From positions 40,603,155 to 40,667,154 of the forward strand of contig NC_085137.1 in NCBI RefSeq assembly GCF_035046485.1: a stretch of DNA of 64,000 bases, given 5' to 3'. The notes beneath the pieces were generated by a model. That model was not told where the DNA came from. It saw nothing but the letters and a program-made list of their open reading frames with translations, and ran no database searches. A program made the position numbers and the translations under genes. How positions within the stretch are numbered: position 1 is the stretch's first letter; the number at the start of each line of letters is the position of its first letter. The stretch comes from Aedes albopictus. Its lineage: Eukaryota > Arthropoda > Insecta > Diptera > Culicidae. This document shows positions 56,039 through 64,000 of this stretch, one piece after another.

Positions 56039-56983
56039 TTAACCCTCTCTTTCCCATGGTAGCACAGGTGATCCACTACTTTGCACTGTTCATACAAATA
56101 CAGGATAAGTTAGATCATTCCCATTTTTTCGTCAGATGTTTGTATATGTTTAATGAACTATTATGCCAAGTTTGGTCAAAGTTTCTCTGCTCTTTTTTGT
56201 TCTGGAGCTAAATGATTAAGCGAAAGTCGGTATTTTTTCTATTTTAATTCAAACAATATTTGAATATTCAATATTCCGGAGCATGAACATTATTTTCAAC
56301 GGAAAAAAAATACTAGCATGCCCTACAGTATGTATATTAGCGCGATATAATACCGTTTCACAAACAAGTTGACGATAAAACACTAATTTTATTATCAAAC
56401 ATGTGGATCATCAGTGATCTATTGGGAACATAACGACATTTTTATCCTTCCTGATCTAACCTGTTCCTTGTTAGCATGTTTGTTTACATTCAAGATATTT
56501 TCCATTATTAATAGGGTTTCATGTAAAAATGTCATTACTTCATATAATGTAATCTATTTAGCGCCGGCTATAAGTCGTAGATGAATCCAGGAGGGTTTAT
56601 ATGGTACGAGGAGAGAATCCATAGATTCGAAGCGAATCATGTCCGAATAACTACTTATGATAACTGTAAGAAGACCGACAAGTTTCATTAAGTTTTACAG
56701 AAGGGCTAGATAAGAATCTCGAGATGAATTAAAGATGTAATAGACGATTTATAAATATATAGTTAAAAAAAATAATATACAAATAAAAAACAAAATTTAT
56801 ATATGTGAATTCAGTGCATCCATCTTCCCAATGGATCACAGGTGATCCACCCAAAAAATCAAATTTTTCATTTCTAACGATATTTTGGAGTAAAACTATA
56901 CATCTTTTGTTCTGATGATTTTTCCAGAAACCATTTTATCTATTTTTAAATGTCAAAAAACTTTGTGGGAAAGAAAGGGTTAA
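56039..56983. mobile_element. 945-bp non-autonomous element with TTAA ends
   Basis: TTAA|CCCTCTCTTTCCCA at the left and TGGGAAAGAAAGGG|TTAA at the right form an inverted pair with TTAA duplications, as for piggyBac- or Kolobok-type transposons. Internally, ATGG(T/A)..CACAGGTGATCCAC occurs near each end (56056 and 56834), in the same orientation. No transposase frame. Confidence 0.7.
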
Positions 56984-57323
56984 ATTTGTATGTATCGTTG
57001 TCTTACAGGTTCTAATGAGCTGAACTACATAGTTTATATTAACGGTTTAGCCTTTATTCACTTGAAAAACTCTTCGGGCTTTTTTGTCACAGTCAAGAGA
57101 AGAAAAGTACCCCAAACGTCTAGTTCTCTCGGCTTAAGGGAGTCCACTGTCACCGATTTAACACGGTAAGAGAATACGATCTATTTTTGTATGTCTATGA
57201 AATTTTCAGCCCAAGGCTGATTCATCTCAGTTTCGAAGCGAGAGAAAAGAAAAGTAGGGAGACCTGAGGGAGGTATTTCCTAGTCTGGAATATACATTTC
57301 AAGTTCTGGGCTGTCAATTTGTC

Positions 57324-57445
57324 TAGGGTAATTTTCCAATTGCACGGCTAAAAATTCCCCAATTGTTGCACACTTCATTAGAATATCATAAAGTGTGCAA
57401 CAATATGCGAGTTTTTAGCTGTGCAACAATTGGAAAATTACCCTA
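57324..57445. mobile_element. 122-bp palindromic MITE (TAGGGTAATTTTCCAATTG ends)
   Basis: Two arms of about 55 bp pair almost completely; TA at the tips. Confidence 0.85.
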
Positions 57446-57738
57446 CTTGTCTTTGTTGTGTTCAAAAAGTTTCCATCTCATATCCGTGGGAATCGCCTTG
57501 GTTGGTTGTCTTCAAGTGGGGGTTGATAAAGTAGAGATACAATCATAGTCAGCGGGTGGTGCTTGGTTCGGTTGTCCGGTTTTGGAGGTTGGTAGAGTCC
57601 AATCGTTGTTCGTTATCATGCTAATGTCGTTGTTGGGTTTGGAGGAGGTGGGATTCTGAAGGGGATATTACCCCAAAGGGCTATGGTCAGGTTCGACAGA
57701 ATCGAGTTTTAGTCAGGTAGGGCAGTTTAGATTAGTAA

Positions 57739-59380
57739 GAGAGATCGCAGCAGGCTGCGCGCACGGGCGGTTGAGTTTTTTGTTTGCTGTCACGTTTTTT
57801 CACTGCCGTTTGATTTTAGATTCGGCCGAATAAATGGCGTTTTTCCATTCGATTCGTAAAAAGGCTAAACGTTACGCCATCCGCGGAGAATTTTTCGTTT
57901 TTCAAATTTTGCAACGCGAGTAGATCTGAACGGCGGAAATCATTCAAAATCGTCCTAACCATCGCTAGTGTGACGATTTTCGATGCACGCGGAACGGCCC
58001 CAGCCAGGATGCAAATCGATGAGAAACCATGACAAACCATTAGGGGAATTCAGTGCGGGATGTGTTAGGCAATGGGACAGTGCGATTGTGTATCTGGGTG
58101 GTGAAAAGCTTGAGTTTCTGGTGTTTTAAAGTGTCCAAATTGCTGAGAAATGGGTTCTTAAACAGCCAGTGAGTGTAGTACATAGTACAAACAAACCAAA
58201 GCCACAAGCAACTGTGGTTCGTCGAGATGATCGTCAGCATTTTTAACCCAGCTTCAGAAGAAAAATAAATCGACTGATGTTTGAAAATTTTTAAAAACAA
58301 AAACAAATCCTGGCAGTAAAGGGTGATACGGTCAAAATTTGGTCACACAATTTGTTTCATAACTTGAGACTGCGTGCACCAAAACAGCTGATTTTTGGAC
58401 CAGTAATGGTACATTGTATGTAGCTTATACCATAAAATTCTCATCAAAATCGGTTCAGTATTTGCGGAGATATTGAAAACTGCAATTTGAAAATTTTGTA
58501 CAAAGAGGATTAAAAAATAAGAACACATTTTTACTCTTATTTACAGAGCCAGAATTACTGAACCAATTTCAATGAAATTTTTTCTGTATGTAAAGTATAC
58601 ATATCAAAATGTTGTGTAAAAATTTCATTCAATTTGATCCAGCCGTTATATAGTTATATTTGTTTAGGTGGTCAAATTTTGTCAAATTTTTTCACGTCAG
58701 GTCAAAATTTGGTCACACAATTTTTTTCATAACTTCAGATTTCGTACACCAAAACAGCTGATTTTTGGATCAGTTATGGTATCAGTTTGTACCCTAAAAT
58801 TTTCATCAAAATCGGTCTAGTATTTGCGGAGATATTTTTGAACCCTGAGATCTTAAATTTTAAAATTTTGTTCAAATCAAGAACGACGACAAGCTGCATC
58901 ACCTTCTGGAATGTAAACAGTATAACTACAAACTCGAGTTTATGGTATAACCGGTGAGATCTTTCTTTAATTCTTTAATTGGTTTCAAGTTTCATAATCG
59001 TAAAGGCGCGTAAGCCTAGGCATTAGGGCCAGGACACGGAGTAAATACCTGTGTTCCATTCCAGGAAGGACCAATTATCAAGGTCCAAGGATCAAGGACC
59101 AAGGGGTGACATTAATCTTCTTTGCATCGTCACCCCCACCGATTTCACCGTATTTGCTTTTTCATAAACTGAGCGGTTGGTACGAGATGTCCCCACTCAT
59201 TGTTTTCATTATTGAATTAAAAACGCTGCACAGTAGGTTTGGCCGCTTTAATGCTTGTAATGCATCTCCGATGTATTGCAATCATTAATAATGACAAGAA
59301 AAGTGATGGAAGTAGTCGATTCTATCATTTTCCAGGATTCTTTCAATGAATGGCTGTGTATGCGTAGACTAGATTAGACT
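57739..59380 (+). mobile_element. 1.64-kb insertion with a 24-bp target duplication
   Basis: A perfect 24-bp direct repeat (57715-57738 and 59381-59404, AGGTAGGGCAGTTTAGATTA...) brackets the segment. The left end is GC-rich (GCAGGCTGCGCGCACGGGCG), like a non-LTR element's 5' end; the right end has no clear poly-A. Inside, a block starting GGTCAAAATTTGGTCACAC recurs at 58330 and 58702 with the 'aaacagctgatttttgga' segment. No significant coding frame, so a non-autonomous or decayed retroelement. Confidence 0.6.
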
Positions 59381-59404
59381 AGGTAGGGCAGTTTAGATTA
59401 GTAA

Positions 59405-60610
59405 AAACAGGCCAGCCTTTTTTACCCTTCTTACACCCATAAGAAGGGTATAAATACCGCTCGAAAAACCGATTTTCGATGCGATGCCCGCAGGACCGAG
59501 TCTCATATACCAATCAACTCAGCTCGACGAACTGAGCAAATGTCTGTGCGTGTGTGTGTGTGTGTGTGTGTGTTTTTTATTTTTCTTCTAAACCATAGGG
59601 GGATAATCTGCTCAACAGACACCCTAACAGAAGGTTAGGGTAGTGTAGGTCTGACAGGCCGTCTTCTACAACAAAAGTAAAATCCAGGACTACTCTCTCC
59701 TCGTACCCACTAAACCATTCCTATGGTCGCCAAACCCTACGTCTCTCCGGAACCACCAAGAAGGTATTGCTTCAGAGAGGGGCTAGTGCACATCGCACCC
59801 TCAAGGTTAGCTGCGTAGCCTGCAACAACGAACATCGATGACTCGCTTTGGAGAGTCCATCACGGTAGCATGCTGGCGCTTAGCCAGTTTCCCGAGTGGT
59901 CCTCGCCACTCCCTTTGTCCTCGGAAGGCGGTCAGAGTCAACCCCGCCCGCGCCCTACTGCTGAGCGGACATCAAGAACTGATGCCCACATGCAACCCGA
60001 TCTGACCTGCCCGCAAAGGAAGGGTATCACTACCCTTCAGGCCCTATCAGATGCATCCGTAGGTTGCTGACGGCAGGGTCTCCACCTGCCCCGACCCTTG
60101 CCGGGGACCCCTTTCCAACCACGGGCTTGGATCCAACCCAGTAGACCGACGCCACGACAGCACCGCTACCGGGACTTCCTCTCCGCGGCTACTTAATCGC
60201 TGTAATGGTCGATCTCGACCGCAGGGCATCGGTATGACCTACGAAGCCGACTCCGAACCCCTGGACCACCTCTTGTACTGCATCTGGACTAGCCATTCTC
60301 CGAGTCCACGCGCCACCTCCTCTGTAGCTCCCAGACGATGTGGGTACCCAAGCAACCAAAAGTTCGGATAAAATGAAGTCTACGAGGGGGGAGGAGGCTG
60401 GTCTGAGATGACAATTTTATGAACGTGGTTTATGAACGTCTCAATAAGGAAAAGTAACAATTGTTTATTTTTGTTTCACTGCGTAATCGTCGTAATAATT
60501 GTTGAATTTCCGGCACAAAAACAGTGTGCTGAGTGACCCTCTTGGCTGAGATCGAAATTTGTCTGTTGTTTTATGCATGCGAAATTATTTGCACACTTGG
60601 CAAAGAGTAT
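59405..60610. other. Dispersed-repeat DNA, GC-rich fragment and GT microsatellite
   Basis: Near 59430 'acccttcttacacccataagaagggtata' forms a small hairpin typical of dispersed insect repeats, followed by a GT run at about 59549-59573. From 59575 to about 60360 the DNA is markedly GC-richer and resembles retroelement sequence, but I found no protein motif or ends. The rest is unassigned. Confidence 0.4.
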
Positions 60611-60612
60611 AT

Positions 60613-60818
60613 TATCAATCCAGCTGGAACCCGGTATTTTCGACTAGCGGATAGTTGGATTTTTCTCCAAATCCGGACCTAACTTCGGAAGTGGTGCGCT
60701 GTATAGCGGAGCTGGTGTACTATACAGCGCACCACTTCCGAAGTTAGGTCCGACGCACGGATTTGGTGAAAAATCCAACTTCGCTAGTCGAAAACTCCGA
60801 TTTTCAACTGGATTGATA
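60613..60818. mobile_element. 206-bp palindromic MITE (TATCAATCCAGC ends), second copy
   Basis: Sister of 54798-55010, with slightly cleaner arms; TATCAATCCAGCTGGAACCC at the left and inverse at 60818. Confidence 0.88.
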
Positions 60819-61146
60819 ATGCTAAATACTATCCCATTAAACATAATCCTGATTAAGTCGATCGATAAATCAGTCAATTGTTGCACCGACGCTTATGGAA
60901 GCATAACACAGGGATTGACCTAGGGTAGAAGCGAAGACGGCTAATAACAAGACAGCCAGCTCCCACCCTGTTGCAGGCGACATGGTTGAAACGCCCTCAA
61001 CGATTCACAGGAACATTAAAACATGATTGTGTGCGTGTACATGTAAATACGTACACGGAAATGGTAGTATCGCATGCACACTCATTCATGATGTTGATCC
61101 CTGAAGTCGTTTGTGGCGCTAGTGTGCTTGTAGCTCCCAAGGTATA

Positions 61147-61646
61147 NNNNNNNNNNNNNNNNNNNNNNNNNNNNNNNNNNNNNNNNNNNNNNNNNNNNNN
61201 NNNNNNNNNNNNNNNNNNNNNNNNNNNNNNNNNNNNNNNNNNNNNNNNNNNNNNNNNNNNNNNNNNNNNNNNNNNNNNNNNNNNNNNNNNNNNNNNNNNN
61301 NNNNNNNNNNNNNNNNNNNNNNNNNNNNNNNNNNNNNNNNNNNNNNNNNNNNNNNNNNNNNNNNNNNNNNNNNNNNNNNNNNNNNNNNNNNNNNNNNNNN
61401 NNNNNNNNNNNNNNNNNNNNNNNNNNNNNNNNNNNNNNNNNNNNNNNNNNNNNNNNNNNNNNNNNNNNNNNNNNNNNNNNNNNNNNNNNNNNNNNNNNNN
61501 NNNNNNNNNNNNNNNNNNNNNNNNNNNNNNNNNNNNNNNNNNNNNNNNNNNNNNNNNNNNNNNNNNNNNNNNNNNNNNNNNNNNNNNNNNNNNNNNNNNN
61601 NNNNNNNNNNNNNNNNNNNNNNNNNNNNNNNNNNNNNNNNNNNNNN
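61147..61646. other. Assembly gap (500 N)
   Basis: Exactly 500 unknown bases, probably a placeholder of arbitrary size between contigs or scaffolds. Confidence 0.99.
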
Positions 61647-64000
61647 AGTTACTTTAATGCATTATCGAATAAACTTTATTTCACCGTGTTGTAAGCTTCT
61701 CAGCTCGGATTCACACCATCTTTCGTTATATTACACTTGTTTTTTTTTTTTTTTGGAAACCCGTCTGCTTCGCGCTAGCTGAACCTAGATACCGGTTGGT
61801 ATTTGGTACTGTTTGAGTTCGAACTATTTTTGTACGCGGGTTGGGTGTTTGCCGTCTTGCTTCTGTAGACCATTCCCGTCAGACCTAACTCTTATAGAAT
61901 TATATTTACCTTTATAAAAAGATTATTTTCCAAACTAAAATAACGAACGTCATCTTTCTTTCACAGTTTCAGAAATACTTCTAAAAAAGCTCAATTAAAA
62001 CGATAGGATTCTTTAAAAAAAATAACAGAAACAAAATCAAGAATAAGTTTTGTTATTCTTAATTATTTGAGAATATTCTAAACTTAGGAATATAAAAATA
62101 TGAGTTGGGCATCACGGGAACAGATGTTGCTATCAATTATTATTTTAATATTTATATATTACTTTAGTTTAAATACATAATATTCATATAATCATAGTAA
62201 TTTAGTGTTTCATCATCATCATAATTTCCTCCTTTCATTTTTCTTCGCTATAACATGCAGAGAAGAAGGTATCGGACGCAGCTTGAGTAAGCCAGTTCCT
62301 TCACAGAACCAAGCTAGAAAACAATTTAATTTTGATGGCGATCATGATTCGAATCGAAGGGGGATGGGTCTTGAGTTTTGGGCTTCTTCTTGCTAGAAAA
62401 CAATATCGAATTTCAACAATATTCTAGAGGGTACAACACTGAGAGGTCGGCTGCCGTGCCGTGCAAGTAAGCAAGACTTATAACGAAATTAGCAAATCGA
62501 TTAAAATCAGGTTGTTTTTTTTTAACAGAATCAACTTTTCTCCACAGCGTATATGTACATGTGGGACTGAAACGGTCCCGAAAGCGCTTGTTTATGCACG
62601 ATGCACGTGGGAAAGTTGTTGTATGCTTGTAGCGTGTGTGAATTCATTGATCCGAACTCGGGTTGGGATGAATGCGATGGAAACGAGTAAAGTGAATGCC
62701 GGAAATATAACGCAGTGAATAGATCAAAGGAAAATATATGGTTTTGAAACTTGTCAAGTCAGTTTCAAAACCATCCCTGATATGATACAATCAAGAACAT
62801 CACCTACTATAACATCACCTGTGACTGTGACTATAAACCAAACACGACAGGAAAAATATTAAAAATCTTGCCAAGAGTTTAGGCTGCCATGTTTTACTCG
62901 AAAATTCTACCAGAATTTGTAGCATGTATAAGGGCTTCCACCTGAATTGTTTCTTGTATGCATCTAACAATTGTAAAAACAAAGTTGACTTGAGTCATGG
63001 ATCGATCAAAGTTTGTTGGATTTCGCCGCATCAAAACAAAGGCGCCACCGTATATGGACTTTAACATTGTGACAGCAGCCGAGTTATGTCAAACACGCAA
63101 GGCTACTGTGGCGCTATCTGTTCATTCCATAGCGGCCGTTTTAGTTTTTTTTAGTGATCCATTCGTTGCATAGTTGATTATACATTTCTTTGCTTGTTGC
63201 GTCCAGTAAAAAAAATAAGAATAAGAAGAGATAAAACAAAATTCCAGATTCATCCAGACTGCAGCAGTAATGACGCTTGACTTCCCTCATTGTGTGATGA
63301 AAGACGATACCGAAAACTATACCAGCTTATTTCTCTGTTGAATATTCGATTTTAACTTGTGAATATTCTCCTAATTTTTATGTGCATTTATATGGTTCTT
63401 CATCACTCAGGAGCCCCTAGCAACCGGAGTTGTTGTATACTTTCAGATCATTTCTGGCGACAAATAACTGCAAGACAGAAAAACCGATCCCTAGCACGGA
63501 CATCAAAATGCAGCCGTCTTGTATTAAAACCCGATTCGGGGTGGCCCATTAGGATTAATTTTCCTAGACAAATTAAGCTATGAAAACAGAATAAATACTG
63601 TCGCCAAAAATAGTGAAGAGAATTGTCAGACAAAAGAGGCACAAAACAAGCAACAAAGAAGGTGCGACGATTACTCTTTATCCCTACTGGTAACAGATAA
63701 TGACATGATCTCGAAATTTTTTGTTGCAGACAAAACGGAAGCTGAATTTGTTGCGTACTTTTCAACTCGTGAATAATCAATTATTGCTAACCCAAAGTCG
63801 AAACTGTTTGATGATAGAGCTTCACCAGAGTTGCAGTGTTTACCGACTCGAAGTTACCGTTCGAAAATCGCAATGCAAGGCTTAAAAATCTCTAAACTCG
63901 TGGTGTACGATGTTAATCCCATTATTTTCAAGTTGGGACAAACTTATGTCGCATTGGTTTGTTTGTCGCAACAAATACAGGTTGCGACATTGTCATTATT
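61647..64000. other. Unassigned DNA right of the gap
   Basis: AT-rich with a T-run at 61740-61754 and a perfect small hairpin at 62738-62774. Frames at 62461-62718 and 63448-63780 have no domain and unremarkable length. I see no repeat array or paired element ends here. Confidence 0.45.
62738..62774. other. Perfect 14-bp hairpin
   Basis: ATGGTTTTGAAACT and its exact complement are separated by a nine-base loop (62752-62760). No T-run or gene adjoins it, so its role is unknown; it could be the tip of a decayed palindrome. Confidence 0.7.

Noticed and set aside
60971..61657. 228-codon frame
   Set aside because: Most of it crosses the run of unknown bases.

Overview
The window is non-coding-rich insect nuclear DNA, most likely from an Aedes-type (culicine) mosquito. 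Pointers are a Feilai-type tRNA-derived SINE (recognised from memory), a Ty1/copia LTR element, many TA- or TTAA-flanked MITEs, long diverged GGAATTCCTGGA tracts, genes with short GT-AG introns, and a 500-N assembly gap. There is no bacterial or viral gene organisation. Most open frames seen by six-frame translation are by-products of tandem repeats or palindromes.

Gene content is small and coherent. Four F-box/leucine-rich-repeat genes lie on the + strand (7100-8749, 14738-16402, 22367-24022, 24284-41760) and a fifth, C-terminally truncated one lies on the - strand (42323-42898). I infer that each of the four long genes has one phase-0 intron at an equivalent place, followed by a last exon of 80-89 codons. 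The intron is 54, 60, 243 and about 15,866 bp. The fourth gene's intron holds a satellite, a copia element with a LINE-like insert, a 1.6-kb palindrome and several MITEs. The family is expected to supply substrate receptors for SCF ubiquitin ligases. One further good exon (55499-55788, 58 codons) starts an unrecognised gene that should continue to the right.

Layout: 1-5440 minisatellite split by a SINE; 5593-6233 foldback element; F-box gene 1; MITE and a 1.1-kb (ACTT)n tract; 10841-13760 diverged repeats; F-box gene 2; Feilai SINE and foldback DNA with a coding-like remnant; 19500-20940 repeat tract split by a solo LTR; F-box genes 3 and 4; the giant intron (25649-41514); truncated F-box gene 5; 44310-49265 nested MITEs; 50052-52198 more foldback MITEs; a broken non-LTR retrotransposon (52476-54202, - strand); the unknown exon; then intron-like DNA with MITEs and the gap (61147-61646).

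The most striking structure is the cluster at 45692-49265. A 381-bp element with CACAGAC ends and 7-bp target duplications has inserted repeatedly into itself. Each level can be peeled off by its duplications and the lengths balance to the base. The host MITE of the cluster also occurs without these insertions at 50995-51259. I do not recognise the superfamily of the 381-bp element.
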